From Gloeomargaritales cyanobacterium VI4D9 (GTDB taxonomy: Bacteria; Cyanobacteriota; Cyanobacteriia; Gloeomargaritales; Gloeomargaritaceae): a DNA stretch of 64,000 nt. Within the stretch, counting starts at the first letter, position 1. Each line of letters begins with the position of its first letter. The translations under genes and the position numbers were made by a program. The stretch spans positions 186,001-250,000 of the forward strand of contig OV696605.1 of the NCBI GenBank assembly GCA_927797885.1. Direction: 5' to 3'. Under the pieces are notes generated by a model that did not search any database, had not been told where the DNA came from, and saw nothing but the letters and a program-made list of their open reading frames with translations. This document shows, piece by piece, positions 18,509 to 27,520 of this stretch.

Positions 18509-20638
18509 ATGCAAAAGTCAATTACGTTTGACGGACGGGAAATCCGTCTGCGCCTGGGAGAACTGGCTCCGCAGGCGGGTGGTTCGGTATTGGTCGAGTG
18601 TGGCGATACGGCGGTATTGGTGACCGCTACCCAAGGCACGGCGCGGGAGGGGGTGGATTTTCTCCCCTTGATGGTGGAATATGAGGAGCGGTTGTACGCC
18701 GCTGGGCGGATTCCGGGGGGGTTTTTGCGACGGGAGGGTCGTCCCCCGGAAAAGGTGATTTTGACCAGCCGCTTGATTGACCGTCCCCTGCGTCCCCTAA
18801 TCCCGGATTGGTTGCGGGAGGATATGCAGGTGGTGGCCACGACCCTATCCCTGGATGAAGACGTACCCCCGGATATTTTGGCCGCCCTGGGGGCTTCCTT
18901 GGCGGTGGCAACGGCGGGGATTCCCTTCCTGGGGCCGATGGCCGCCGTGCGGGTGGGACTCCTGGGGGATGAATTTATCATCAATCCCACCTATGCGGAA
19001 GTGGAAGCGGGGGAATTGGATCTGGTGGTCGCCGGGTCGCCCCAGGGGGTGATCATGGTGGAATGCCGGGCGAATCAATTGCCGGAGGCGGACATGATCG
19101 AGGCGATTGATTTTGGGCATGAGGCGATCCAGGAGTTGATCCGGGCGCAACAGGAACTTTTGGCGGAATTGGGGGTGACCTTGACCGTGCCTCCCCCCCC
19201 GGAACCCCCGGCGGATTTGGTGCGTTTGCTGGAGGAAACGGCGGCAGAGGGGATTCAGGCGGTTTTGGATCAGACCATTGCGGACAAACAACTGCGGAAT
19301 CAAGCCCTAGAGGCGGTGAAAGCCCAGGTGATGGCGGCGCTGGAAGCCTTGCCCGAAGATGACCCCCGGCGGGTGGCGGGCACCCCCAAAACCGTGGAAG
19401 CTCTGTTCAAATCCCTGACCAAGAAACTCATGCGCCGCCATGTGCTGGAGAAAGGCATCCGGGTGGACGGTCGGAAGGTGGATGAGGTGCGCCCGATTCA
19501 CTGTGAGGTGGGGGTATTGCCCCGGCGGGTGCATGGGTCGGCGGTCTTCCAACGGGGTTCAACCCAGGTGCTTTCGGCGGTGACGTTGGGGACGCCGGGG
19601 GATGCCCAGGATTTGGCGGATGACCTGCACCCGGAGGACGAAAAACGCTACCTGCACCATTACAATTTTCCGCCCTATTCCGTGGGGGAAGCCAAACCGA
19701 TGCGGGCACCGTCGCGCCGGGAGATTGGGCATGGGGCTTTGGCGGAGCGGGCGTTACTGCCGGTCTTGCCCAGCAAAAGCGACTTTCCCTACGTCCTGCG
19801 GGTGGTGTCGGAGGTTCTATCTTCTAATGGTTCCACCTCGATGGGTTCCGTGTGTGGTTCCACCCTGGCGTTGATGGATGCGGGGGTGCCCCTCCTGCGC
19901 CCGGTGAGTGGGGTGGCGATGGGCTTGATCAAAGAGGGAGACCAGGTGCAGGTGCTGACGGACATTCAGGACATCGAGGACTTCCTGGGGGACATGGACT
20001 TCAAGGTGGCGGGTACGGATGCGGGGATTACCGCCCTGCAAATGGATATGAAAATCACCGGTCTGGATGTGCCCACCCTGGGGAAGGCGATCAAGCAGGC
20101 TCGGGCGGGCAGGTTGTTTATCCTGGAGAAAATGCTGGCGACCCTGGCGGCGCCCCGTTCCCAACTGTCCCCCTATGCCCCGCGCCTGTTGACCCTCAAG
20201 ATTGACCAGGAGTTGATCGGGGCGGTGATTGGACCCGGCGGCAAAACCATCCGGGGGATTACGGAAGAAACCGGTGCCAAGATCGACATCGAGGATGATG
20301 GTACGGTGACCATCAGTGCCGCCGATGAGGAGCGGGCACAAAAAGCCTACCGGCTGATTGACGGCATGACCCGCCGCTTGAATGAAGGGGATGTCTATAC
20401 GGGACGGGTGACCCGGATTATCCCCATCGGGGCGTTTGTGGAAATCCTGCCGGGGAAAGAGGGGATGATCCATATTTCCCAATTAGCCGAGCATCGGGTC
20501 GGCAAGGTGGAGGACGTGGTTTCCGTCGGGGACGAGGTGATTGTGCGGGTGCGGGAAATTGACAGCCGGGGGCGGATCAACCTGACCCGTTTGGGGATTC
20601 ACCCGGACGAGGCCGCCACTGCCCGCCAGCGAACGTAA
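18509..20638 (+). CDS. pnp: Polyribonucleotide nucleotidyltransferase (PNPase)
   Basis: 709 residues. Phosphorolytic 3'-5' exoribonuclease and, in cyanobacteria, also the polymerase that adds heteropolymeric RNA tails. Two RNase PH domains (about 1-220 and 310-545, the second with [15 protein letters not shown] and [23 protein letters not shown]), a KH domain (about 555-610, [12 protein letters not shown]) and an S1 domain (about 620-690, [17 protein letters not shown]). Full length with no deletions in the catalytic half. Confidence 0.97.
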   Translation: MQKSITFDGREIRLRLGELAPQAGGSVLVECGDTAVLVTATQGTAREGVDFLPLMVEYEERLYAAGRIPGGFLRREGRPPEKVILTSRLIDRPLRPLIPDWLREDMQVVATTLSLDEDVPPDILAALGASLAVATAGIPFLGPMAAVRVGLLGDEFIINPTYAEVEAGELDLVVAGSPQGVIMVECRANQLPEADMIEAIDFGHEAIQELIRAQQELLAELGVTLTVPPPPEPPADLVRLLEETAAEGIQAVLDQTIADKQLRNQALEAVKAQVMAALEALPEDDPRRVAGTPKTVEALFKSLTKKLMRRHVLEKGIRVDGRKVDEVRPIHCEVGVLPRRVHGSAVFQRGSTQVLSAVTLGTPGDAQDLADDLHPEDEKRYLHHYNFPPYSVGEAKPMRAPSRREIGHGALAERALLPVLPSKSDFPYVLRVVSEVLSSNGSTSMGSVCGSTLALMDAGVPLLRPVSGVAMGLIKEGDQVQVLTDIQDIEDFLGDMDFKVAGTDAGITALQMDMKITGLDVPTLGKAIKQARAGRLFILEKMLATLAAPRSQLSPYAPRLLTLKIDQELIGAVIGPGGKTIRGITEETGAKIDIEDDGTVTISAADEERAQKAYRLIDGMTRRLNEGDVYTGRVTRIIPIGAFVEILPGKEGMIHISQLAEHRVGKVEDVVSVGDEVIVRVREIDSRGRINLTRLGIHPDEAATARQRT

Positions 20639-20715
20639 CCCGCAGGATGACCCCCCAGACTTTATACTTTATACTTTGTAATGTGGATTCTCAGTTAAGG
20701 TTTGGGGGAGGAGCA

Positions 20716-21375
20716 ATGCGCTGGCTATGGGGGTTGGGTTTAGCCCTGATGTTACTGGTTGGCAACATGGGAGCCGCCTGGGCAACGGCGGTGAGTGAAT
20801 TGCCCGCCACCCCGCCCCAATGGGTGTTAGACCAGGGGGAGGTTTTCAGCCCCAGCACAGTTAACCAGGTGAATCGCACCCTAACCCAACTCAACCAGGA
20901 TACGGGGGTGCAGGTGCGGTTGGTCAGCCTGCGGCGGTTGGACTACGGGGAAACCGCTACCAGTTTTGGGGAAAAGCTCTTCCAACGTTGGTTTCCCGAT
21001 GGGGGTGCCAAACAGGTATTAATCACGCTGGTTGCCCGCACGGCCACCGCCGACTTGCAAGCGGGTGCGGAGGTGGTTCCCCTGCTTCCCCCGGCGACCG
21101 CCCTGAGTATTACCGAAGAAACCCTGCTCCGCCCCGTGCGCCAGAACATTTACAACCAAGCCCTGGTGGACACGGTGCAACGGTTGAGCCTGATTTTGCG
21201 TGGGCAACCCGACCCTGGGCCGCCCCCAGAGGTGGTGGAACCCACGGCGGGGAATTTTGCCACCGTCGAGGAGACCCGCAAGCAGAAGGATTTTTCCACA
21301 GCCGTGGTGATTGTTTTGTTGATTTTGGCGACCGTGATTCCCATGGTCACCTATTACTGGTACGTCCTGCGATGA
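20716..21375 (+). CDS. TPM-domain protein, Psb32-like
   Basis: 219 residues from the ATG at 20716, preceded by GGGGGAGGAG. A signal peptide (about 1-24), a TPM domain with [23 protein letters not shown] and [19 protein letters not shown], and a C-terminal transmembrane helix ([19 protein letters not shown]). This arrangement matches cyanobacterial Psb32, a thylakoid lumen protein linked to photosystem II repair and photoprotection. The stop overlaps the next start by 4 bp (ATGA). Confidence 0.8.
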   Translation: MRWLWGLGLALMLLVGNMGAAWATAVSELPATPPQWVLDQGEVFSPSTVNQVNRTLTQLNQDTGVQVRLVSLRRLDYGETATSFGEKLFQRWFPDGGAKQVLITLVARTATADLQAGAEVVPLLPPATALSITEETLLRPVRQNIYNQALVDTVQRLSLILRGQPDPGPPPEVVEPTAGNFATVEETRKQKDFSTAVVIVLLILATVIPMVTYYWYVLR

Positions 21376-22091
21376 AATTCTGGGTGTACCATACCCCGGA
21401 GCAGGTGCCTACCGGAGAACTGCCCGACTGTGCGGTGGTGGTGGATGTCCTGCGGGCGACCACCACAATGGCAGTGGCCTTGGCGGCGGGGGCAACGGCG
21501 GTGCAAGTATTTGCGGATTTGGAGGAACTGCTCCGGGTGAGTGAGGCTTGGCCGGAGGCGCAACGCTTGCGGGTGGGGGAACGGGGCGGCAAGGTGGTGA
21601 ACGGTTTTGACCTGGGCAATTCCCCCCTGGATTGCACCCCGGAACGGGTGAAAGGGCGGCGGTTGTTCATGAGTACCACCAATGGCACCCGGGCGTTAAC
21701 TCGGGTTCAATCTGCCCCCCAGGTACTCACCTGCGCCCTGGTGAACCGCCAAGCGGTGGTAGAACGGTTGCACCAACACCAACCGGAGCGGGTCTGGGTG
21801 GTGGCTTCCGGGTGGGAAGGGGCATTCTCCCTAGAAGATACGGTGTGCGCCGGTGCTTTGCTGGCGGGGCTGGGCAGTCAGGTTTCCACTGGGAATGACG
21901 AGGCGGTGAGTGCCCTCGCCTTGTACCAACAATGGCGAAATGATTTACTTCCATTACTCCAGCGAGCCAGCCACGGCCAGCGGCTATTGGGATTAGGGCA
22001 AGGGGCAGATTTAGAGTTCTGTGCCCAGATGGATTGTTTGACCACCGTGCCCCGTCAAAGTGAACCGGGTATCTTGACGGCGGCGGCGTGA
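21372..22091 (+). CDS. ComB-family 2-phosphosulfolactate phosphatase-like protein
   Basis: 239 residues. [34 protein letters not shown] near 100 and [14 protein letters not shown] near 160 are ComB signatures. In methanogens ComB dephosphorylates phosphosulfolactate in coenzyme M synthesis; cyanobacteria carry ComB homologues without that pathway, so the substrate here is uncertain. The start overlaps the Psb32-like gene (ATGA), pointing to coupled translation. Confidence 0.85.
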   Translation: MKFWVYHTPEQVPTGELPDCAVVVDVLRATTTMAVALAAGATAVQVFADLEELLRVSEAWPEAQRLRVGERGGKVVNGFDLGNSPLDCTPERVKGRRLFMSTTNGTRALTRVQSAPQVLTCALVNRQAVVERLHQHQPERVWVVASGWEGAFSLEDTVCAGALLAGLGSQVSTGNDEAVSALALYQQWRNDLLPLLQRASHGQRLLGLGQGADLEFCAQMDCLTTVPRQSEPGILTAAA

Positions 22092-22097
22092 TATAAA

Positions 22098-22111
22098 GTG
22101 ATATAAATCAC
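22098..22111. promoter_or_regulatory. CRP-type palindrome upstream of the pentapeptide gene
   Basis: GTGATATAAATCAC is a perfect inverted repeat with GTGA-N6-TCAC spacing, the core of CRP/SyCRP1 sites. A possible -10 box TATACT lies at 22129-22134, so the site is placed where an activator would bind. The outer bases deviate from the full TGTGA-N6-TCACA consensus. Confidence 0.35.
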
Positions 22112-22171
22112 TCTGAGCCTGCGAGTGTTATACTTTTTGGGTGATTTCGCCTAGGGTTAGCGACCCCATCC

Positions 22172-22681
22172 ATGCCCGCACCACGACACCTGACCCGAGA
22201 AGAGTTACTGGCACGCTATGCGGAAGGGGAGCGGGATTTTAGTGGTGCCCACCTGGGGGATGTGGATTTAAGCAACTGTATTCTCAGCCGGATTATCCTG
22301 GTGGATGCCTACCTGGAGCGGGCGAACCTGACCGGTACCAATTTTTTGGGGGCGAATTTTCAGGGGGCGATCCTCAATTTGGCACGGATGTACAACTGCA
22401 ACCTGAGCGGGGCGAATATGATTGACTCCCAACTCCGGGGGGCTGACCTGCGGCGTGCCTACCTGCGGGGGGCGAATCTCACCCGTGCCTACCTGAGTGA
22501 ATGTGACCTGAGCAGCGCCAATCTGGGGGATGCGGTGCTGAAACTGGCTCGCCTGCGGGATGCCAATCTGACGGAAGTGCGCTGGCGGGGGGCGGATTTG
22601 ACCGAGGCCGACCTGCGGGGTGCCAAATTGACCGGGGTGGATTTGAAACAAGTGTTATTGGATGGGGCATTACTGCCCTAG
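22172..22681 (+). CDS. Pentapeptide repeat protein
   Basis: 169 residues. After a short leader (LTREELLARYAEGERDFSGAHLGDVDL) the protein is almost entirely A(D/N)LXX pentapeptides, for example ANLTGTNFLGANFQGA and ADLRRAYLRGANLTRAYL, which predict a right-handed quadrilateral beta-helix. No signal peptide, so probably cytoplasmic. Such proteins are numerous in cyanobacteria and mostly of unknown role. Confidence 0.9.
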   Translation: MPAPRHLTREELLARYAEGERDFSGAHLGDVDLSNCILSRIILVDAYLERANLTGTNFLGANFQGAILNLARMYNCNLSGANMIDSQLRGADLRRAYLRGANLTRAYLSECDLSSANLGDAVLKLARLRDANLTEVRWRGADLTEADLRGAKLTGVDLKQVLLDGALLP

Positions 22682-22743
22682 GGTTGGGGCTAAAAAATTA
22701 GGGGTCATCAGGGGATTACAGTCTATTTATCAATTAAAGGATA

Positions 22744-22865
22744 TAGCTAAACACGCAAAGGTTGACATAGATATGGGTCGCAGGGCGTAGCCACGTGCTG
22801 GTTCTCCATAGCTTGCGTGGCGTAGCCATGAATTTTTGAGGCGACAACCTAACCGTACTTAGCTA
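22744..22865. mobile_element. 122-bp miniature element nested in R115, flanked by TA duplication
   Basis: Begins TAGCTAAACACG and ends CGTACTTAGCTA, giving inverted ends TAGCTAA/TTAGCTA. The flanking TA is present once in the empty copy and twice here. It carries a 21-bp dispersed repeat at 22809-22829. No coding capacity. Confidence 0.8.
22809..22829. repeat. 21-bp dispersed repeat (SDR21), inside a miniature element
   Basis: Reverse orientation of the unit that begins ATGGCTACG and ends GCAAGCTA. It is identical to the unit inserted in the IS4-type transposase at 24328-24348 and close to those at 24104, 38085, 46960 and 47509. Confidence 0.85.
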
Positions 22866-22958
22866 TACAAAAAGCCTCGATTATCCTAAAGGCTTAGCAT
22901 GATTGACCTACAGCAAGCGGGGTTGAATTGTATCCCATAGCCACTCAAAAGACTGTAC

Positions 22959-23078
22959 CTAATTTAATTCCCACCCGGATAATATCGCCAAAGGGATTGT
23001 TCCTACATTTTTTAGTAATTCCTGTGGCTCTACTTCCCGCAACCGCAATACCTCAAATTCATGGCGAGTGCGCTGGAT
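22959..23078 (-). pseudogene. C-terminal scrap of an Rpn/DUF4351-type nuclease gene
   Basis: 39 codons reading RHEFEVLRLREVEPQELLKNVG then TIPLAILSG before a stop, bounded upstream by an in-frame stop. The pattern 'hexa-charged strand, RLxE, LL..GTIPLAxLS' resembles the segment after the PD-(D/E)XK domain in cyanobacterial Rpn-family recombination-promoting nucleases. Too short to function. Sits against the R115 copy, which may have truncated it. Confidence 0.4.
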
Positions 23079-23279
23079 TCATAATAGCTTTGATACACCC
23101 CAGAGCCCTTGTTATCCTTTTTTGAGCATTACAAAGATAGCACTATCAAGAACCGGGGGTTACGCCCCTGCGACCGATTAGGTGCCCTGTAATAGTCATC
23201 CATTGGATTGCACTGCCCAATCGAGCGGGATTAGTTGCAATCCTTAACAAAATCTGGGAAATGGGTAGTTCGTAGGAAG
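23079..23279. other. Gap with a decayed repeat piece
   Basis: Around 23128-23192 lies CACTATCAAGAACC...CCCCTGCGACCGATTAGGTGCCCT, which resembles one half of the R4 repeat at 61176-61305. Otherwise no gene or signal was recognised. Confidence 0.4.
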
Positions 23280-23353
23280 GGCGACCGACGGGATTCGAAC
23301 CCGCGCATAGAGGAGCCACAATCCTCTGCCTTAACCACTTGGCTACGGCCGCC
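23280..23353 (-). tRNA. trnH-GUG: tRNA-His (GUG)
   Basis: Reading the minus strand, an 8-bp acceptor stem GGCGGCCG/CGGTCGCC includes the extra G-1 that pairs with C73, the hallmark of tRNA-His. The D arm is GCCAAGTGGTTAAGGC, the anticodon arm AGAGGA-TTGTGGC-TCCTCT has anticodon GTG, and the T arm contains GGGTTCGAATCCC. No CCA is encoded. Confidence 0.96.
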
Positions 23354-23408
23354 ATTGTAACCATTTACCTTATCAATTTTAGAGGGAGCGTGACAACTTA
23401 GACGCGGA

Positions 23409-23516
23409 AAATTAGATTTGGAAAAACGTTAATTTCCTAGAACCAAGGATGGGGGCGGTGCCCCTGCGACCCCTATTCCATTCTCATTATCTTCTCATTA
23501 TTGCTATGTAATCTGT
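23409..23516. repeat. R97 miniature repeat, copy 2, degenerate
   Basis: The core CTAGAACCAAGGATGGGGGCGGTGCCCC and TTCCATTCTCATTA match other R97 copies. The left end is unrecognisable and the right end reads ATTGCTAT, with an apparent local duplication (TTATCTTCTCATTA) before it. Confidence 0.6.
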
Positions 23517-24103
23517 TTGCAATGGCTCTCTTAAGTATTTGCTGATAAGCAGAGTTTATACTTGAGCCTGACAAGGGTTTCAGCCCCCCTAGCGAAAAAG
23601 CGTATCTTCCAGTAGTGTTGAATGTCCGCAATAAAACTTAACAGGTCAGGGTTACCCTACCAGGGGCTCTACACCCACAAGTTCCATAAAGGTACAGTGC
23701 CTGCCTATTTCTATCTGTAAATATCGCAACTTGTCAATCAATTCATAGGTCTTATTTTGGCCTATCTCCAGCAATCTTAAAATTAGATAACCAATCAATA
23801 CGGCATAAATCTGTAGCCGCACACCATTCTCATTCTTGGTAATGATTCTATCCAATTTCAAGTGCATCTTTAGTGCCTTCCAAAGCAACTCAAGATAGGC
23901 TTCACAAATCTCTTCATCCGTCATCGAAGTCACATTAGTCGCCAGCCTATATTCTGTGTTCTCCTCTTCATTAAAAAATTGAATTACCCGAATATCCGGA
24001 TTGTCAGGTTGCAACTTCATATTATTTTTAATCCGCACAATAAACAATGTATTTCGTTTACACATTTCGTCCATCAATTGCCAAGAGGCAAAACCCCTAT
24101 CCT

Positions 24104-24124
24104 TAGCTTGCGTGCCGAAGGCAT
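24104..24124. repeat. SDR21 repeat inside the transposase
   Basis: The unit adds seven residues (NAFGTQA) before DRGFASW. Removing it leaves GIKDRGFASW, which fits the IS4 family. Variant of the 21-bp unit with CTTCGGC in place of CTACGCC. Confidence 0.75.
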
Positions 24125-24327
24125 TGATACCAACGGCATTCTCAGGTATCGTCCCAATCACAAGATGCCCAATTTTATGGTCATTAGTCTTTCCAAATAT
24201 AATTGATTCGTCACCGATATTGCCCTCATTTATATCCAGGCCAAGCGTCAATTTTACCTGCTTGTAGTGCCAGAATAATTTGCTGGTCAGGGTGATAATG
24301 GTAGAATCTAATGGGAATAAGGGCTTA

Positions 24328-24348
24328 TAGCTTGCGTGGCGTAGCCAT
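24328..24348. repeat. SDR21 repeat inside the transposase, second copy
   Basis: Encodes WLRHASY between HHPGER and KPLFPLDST. Identical in sequence to the unit at 22809-22829. Confidence 0.85.
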
Positions 24349-24698
24349 CTTTCACCTGGATGATGTTTAAGCCGTTTTTGCAGTTCTCTTAGGATCACTT
24401 GAAACGGCTCGGTGCTACGATGTTTACACGCCTTAGAAAACGTTGAAATGATTCAAGAGGAAGAATAAGCCCCGCATGGTGGCGACTCTTGCATCTAAAA
24501 TGAAGGGTATTCAGATGAGGACAAACAGGCGGGTATCTAAGACTGGATAGACGTTTTTGGGAAGAAGGTTCAGCAAGGGCTTGATAAGTCCCTGAATTTG
24601 TCGTCTCATAAAAATACTGTTACTCGTGGTTTCTACCAATCCAAAATACCATTTTTAGTCTCCCTTTTCCACCCTTTCGTTAACATTCAACACTTCTG

Positions 24699-24803
24699 GG
24701 AATCAATAAACTGACGACCACAATCAGCGCAAATATGGTTTTGTTTTGCACCACATTTACCATTCTTACGTATGTGAGATGAACCGCATTTGGGGCATTG
24801 CAT
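24699..24803 (-). pseudogene. N-terminal fragment of an IS1-like InsA zinc-ribbon protein
   Basis: From the ATG at 24803 the frame reads MQCPKCGSSHIRKNGKCGAK, QNHICADCGRQFIDSQ and then runs into the IS4 right end. Four Cys in two CxxC-type pairs plus KNGK and CGRQF are the InsA/IS1 signature. The IS4-type element apparently inserted into an IS1-like element. The remainder was not found on the other side. Confidence 0.75.
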
Positions 24804-24817
24804 AGAGATATTATTCT

Positions 24818-24938
24818 AGGGAACCTCTATTTATTTGAAGCACCTAAAAATCTCATCCTGGGAATACCCATATTACCCAGAACCAAGGGCGGGGATGCCC
24901 CCCTGCGACCGCTAACTTTGAATTGATAGAGGTGCCCT
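24818..24938. repeat. R4 miniature repeat, copy 1
   Basis: Ends AGGGAACCTCTAT and GATAGAGGTGCCCT. The internal CATCCTGGGAATACCCATATTACCCAGAACC matches, inverted, the copy at 60250-60359. Located in the cluster of other mobile remnants. Confidence 0.8.
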
Positions 24939-25056
24939 TAATCAAGACAAGTCAAACGAAAATCAGAATTTGTGCCATACGCTTAATCCTAGGTAGAATC
25001 GCTTAAAATCCTTGCCAACAGGTTCCATACCTATCCCCTTCCCTTGGGACAGGGAA
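24939..25056. other. Gap downstream of tkt
   Basis: A+T-rich sequence with no recognised gene, between an R4 repeat and the tkt terminator hairpin. Confidence 0.4.
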
Positions 25057-25098
25057 GAAAGCCCCCGGAGCAGGTGGCTATCACCCCCCGGAGGTTTC
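25057..25098 (-). terminator. Probable terminator of tkt
   Basis: 68 bp past the tkt stop, on the minus strand: GAAACCTCCGG, inner GGTGATAGCCACC, then CCGGGGGCTTTC followed by TT. The inner stem GGTG/CACC and outer CCGG/CCGG and GAAA/TTTC pair, ending in a T-rich tail on both strands, so it could act in both directions. Confidence 0.5.
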
Positions 25099-25165
25099 TT
25101 TAGTCCAGCGAATTCTCAGTCTGGTGCAGAAATTCCGCTTCGGCCGATGATGGCAGTCAACCGGA

Positions 25166-27166
25166 TTAACCGAGGAGGGCTTGGGCGGCCTGCACCACAT
25201 TCGCCACGGTCATCCCGAATTTCTCCATACACACCGACCCCGGTGCCGAAGCCCCAAACCGGTCAATCCCCAGGGTTTTGCCTGCCAAGCCCACATACTT
25301 GTACCAGCCATCCGTCACCCCAGCTTCGATGGAAATGCGCTTGGTCACCGCCGGAGGCAGGATGCGATCCCGGTACTCCTGGGGTTGGGCATCAAACAAC
25401 TCCGTACAGGGCATGGACACCACCCGCACCTTTGCCCCTTCCAGTTGCGCCGCCGCCTGCACCGCCAGTTCCAACTCCGAGCCAGTGGCAATCAAAATCA
25501 AGTCGGGATGGTCACAGCCGCAATCCACCACGATATAACCCCCCTTGGCGACCCCCTCCACACTGGTGCCCGGCACCGGATTCACCGCTTGGCGAGTAAA
25601 TATCAACACGGACGGGGTTTTAGTAGCTTCCAACGCCACCTGATACGCCCCCACCGTTTCCCGGGCATCCGCTGGACGAAATACATACAAATTCGGAATC
25701 AACCGCAGGGAGGCCGTGGTTTCCACCGGCTGGTGGGTGGGGCCATCCTCCCCCAAAGCGACCGAATCGTGGGTCATCACGTGCAGTACTCGCACCTGGG
25801 ACAAGGCCGACAGCCGGATCGCCGCCCGCATATAGTCCGTGAAAATCAAGAACGTGGCATCGTAGGGAATCAACCCCCCGTGCAAGGCCATACCGTTGGC
25901 AATGGCCCCCATGCCATGCTCCCGCACCCCAAACCGGAAATTGCGCCCCTCGTAGGAACCGGGTTGAAATTCCGGAATGCCCTTCAAATAGGTCATGTTG
26001 GAGTGCGCCAAATCCGCCGAACCGCCCAGCAATTCGGGAATCGCCCCGGCCAAGGCATTCAGGCAAAACTTGGACAAATTCCGAGTGGATTCCTTACCGG
26101 TTGCCGCCACCGGTGCCAGCGCCTCTTTCCACCCCGGGGGCAATTCCCCCCGCATGATCCGTTCAAATTCCGCCGCTTCCGTAGGATAGGCCTGCTTATA
26201 AGCCGCAAATTTTTCATTCCAGGCCGCCTCCGCCGCCGCTCCCTTGGTCACCGCCTGCCGGAAATGGCTGAGTACTTCCTCCGGAATATAAAAATCCGGC
26301 TCCAAGGGCCAGCCCAAATTCTCCTTGGTTAATTTCACTTCCTCCGGCCCCAAAGGTGCCCCATGCACCCCCTCCGTCCCCGCCTTGTTAGGGGAACCGT
26401 AGCCGATGGTGGTCTCCACAATGATTAAAGAAGGCTTGTCCGTCACCGCCTTGGCCTGGGCAATCGCCTCCCCAATCGCCGCTAAATCGTGGTTGCCATC
26501 CGCCACCTTTTGCACGTGCCACCCGTAGGCCTCATAGCGTTTGCCCACATCTTCCGTAAAGGCAATGTCCGTATTCCCATCAATGGAAATGTGATTGCTG
26601 TCGTAGAGCATGATCAGCTTGCCCAGCTTCAGGTGCCCCGCCAGGGAAGCCGCTTCCGAGGCAACCCCCTCCATGTTGCACCCATCCCCCAGGATGACAT
26701 AGGTGTAATGATCCACGATGGTATGCCCGGGCTTGTTGAACCGAGCCGCCAGGTGGGCTTCCGCAATCGCCAGCCCGACCGCATTCCCCACCCCTTGTCC
26801 CAGGGGGCCGGTGGTCACTTCCACCCCAGGGGTTTCAAAGTTTTCCGGGTGCCCCGGCGTAATCGAACCCCACTGCCGGAATTGCTTGAGGTCCTCCAGG
26901 CTCACGTCATAGCCCGTCAAATGCAGTAAAGCGTACTGCAACATACAGCCGTGCCCGGCAGAGAGTACAAACCGATCCCGATCCGGCCATTGGGGATTGC
27001 GGGGGTTAAATTTCAGGAAATTCTGCCAGAGTACATAGGCCATGGGCGCCGCCCCCATCGGTAAACCAGGGTGGCCGGATTTGGCTTTTTGTACCGCATC
27101 TACGGCGAGGAACCGGATGGTATTAATTGCCAGTTGGTCGAGATTCGGAGGGGCAGCAACGGTCAT
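25166..27166 (-). CDS. tkt: Transketolase
   Basis: 666 residues. Thiamine-diphosphate enzyme of the Calvin cycle and pentose phosphate pathway, moving two-carbon units between sugar phosphates. N-terminal ThDP-binding region with [33 protein letters not shown] and [20 protein letters not shown], Pyr domain with [16 protein letters not shown] near 410 and [18 protein letters not shown] near 465, then a C-terminal domain. Full length. Monocistronic, with the likely promoter between 27167 and 27270. Confidence 0.97.
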   Translation of the reverse strand: MTVAAPPNLDQLAINTIRFLAVDAVQKAKSGHPGLPMGAAPMAYVLWQNFLKFNPRNPQWPDRDRFVLSAGHGCMLQYALLHLTGYDVSLEDLKQFRQWGSITPGHPENFETPGVEVTTGPLGQGVGNAVGLAIAEAHLAARFNKPGHTIVDHYTYVILGDGCNMEGVASEAASLAGHLKLGKLIMLYDSNHISIDGNTDIAFTEDVGKRYEAYGWHVQKVADGNHDLAAIGEAIAQAKAVTDKPSLIIVETTIGYGSPNKAGTEGVHGAPLGPEEVKLTKENLGWPLEPDFYIPEEVLSHFRQAVTKGAAAEAAWNEKFAAYKQAYPTEAAEFERIMRGELPPGWKEALAPVAATGKESTRNLSKFCLNALAGAIPELLGGSADLAHSNMTYLKGIPEFQPGSYEGRNFRFGVREHGMGAIANGMALHGGLIPYDATFLIFTDYMRAAIRLSALSQVRVLHVMTHDSVALGEDGPTHQPVETTASLRLIPNLYVFRPADARETVGAYQVALEATKTPSVLIFTRQAVNPVPGTSVEGVAKGGYIVVDCGCDHPDLILIATGSELELAVQAAAQLEGAKVRVVSMPCTELFDAQPQEYRDRILPPAVTKRISIEAGVTDGWYKYVGLAGKTLGIDRFGASAPGSVCMEKFGMTVANVVQAAQALLG

Positions 27167-27271
27167 AATCTTTTACCTCTTGCATTACAGCCAGCGCAGT
27201 CAGTCCCATTGTGCCATAGGGTGATGAGCCTAGAGGTCACCGGAGAGGTTAAATTACGGTAAATACCCAAG

Positions 27272-27323
27272 GGGCTACTACAGCCTATTAATTTAAGATA
27301 GGCTACAAGTCATCCAGTAGCCC
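27272..27323. repeat. Nested inverted repeat of unknown role
   Basis: Outer arms GGGCTACT and AGTAGCCC enclose inner arms AGCCTAT and ATAGGCT. Could be one end of the neighbouring transposase remnant or a regulatory hairpin upstream of tkt. It is not followed by a T-run on either strand. Confidence 0.4.
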
Positions 27324-27377
27324 AACGGTTCATAGCGTTAGCGTAACGAAGCCATTGGTGACCAGAAGAACCTGGCT

Positions 27378-27518
27378 GTGACAGTATCACAAGCTCAGGA
27401 TTTAACCCCTAAGAAAGGCCGCACGTTAAACTGTGCCGTGCCGGAGGCATAGCGAGTGGGTATTTTGGAACCACATCGGCAGGCAGTGATGGCGATTATT
27501 GAAGAACACCCGGACTTC
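27378..27518 (+). pseudogene. Transposase scrap, IS630-like
   Basis: One frame reads VTVSQAQDLTPKKGRTLN, then CAVPEA-stop-R, then VGILEPHRQAVMAIIEEHPDFY. The outer parts look like the linker after the N-terminal HTH of IS630-type transposases (KGR...L.PHR..V...EEHPD). The middle with the TAG resembles a diverged copy of the dispersed 21-bp repeat. The scrap ends at the R97 repeat at 27521. Family assignment is tentative. Confidence 0.4.
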
Positions 27519-27520
27519 TA

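Larger units (their letters stand above)
22718..22956. repeat. R115 miniature repeat, copy 2, interrupted by a nested element
   Basis: Ends ACAGTC and GACTGT as in the other two copies. The total of 239 bp equals 115 plus 124. Comparison with 38307-38421 shows a 122-bp insert and an extra TA after the GGATA of the repeat. Without the insert the sequence joins to GGATACAAAAAGCC exactly as in copy 3. Confidence 0.88.
23652..24609 (-). pseudogene. IS4-family transposase, broken by frameshifts and in-frame insertions
   Basis: Starting at the ATG at 24607-24609 (MRRQIQGLIKPLLNLLPKN) the frame meets a stop near 24508, and later parts continue in other frames. A 248-codon frame (23652-24398) covers the catalytic part: LDSTIITLTSKLFWHY, DRGFASWQLMDEM and KMHLKLDRIITKNENGVRLQIYAVLIGYL. 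The Y-R-E-K region is shortened (EICEAYLELLWKALKMHLK), losing the residues around the usual Arg and catalytic Glu. Two 21-bp repeats sit in frame (encoding WLRHASY and NAFGTQA). It is surely inactive. Confidence 0.85.
23610..24698 (-). mobile_element. Decayed IS4-family insertion sequence
   Basis: 1089 bp bounded by inverted repeats CAGTAGTGTTGAATGT (left) and, read inward, CAGAAGTGTTGAATGT (right), 15 of 16 matching. Encloses a broken transposase on the minus strand. The 9-bp flanks (CGTATCTTC and GGAATCAAT) are not duplicates. A deletion derivative with the same ends lies at 27615-27789. Confidence 0.82.

Noticed and set aside
25057-25098. Riboswitch upstream of or behind tkt
   Set aside because: The GC-rich hairpin lies 68 bp past the tkt stop, with T-rich flanks, so a terminator explains it better.
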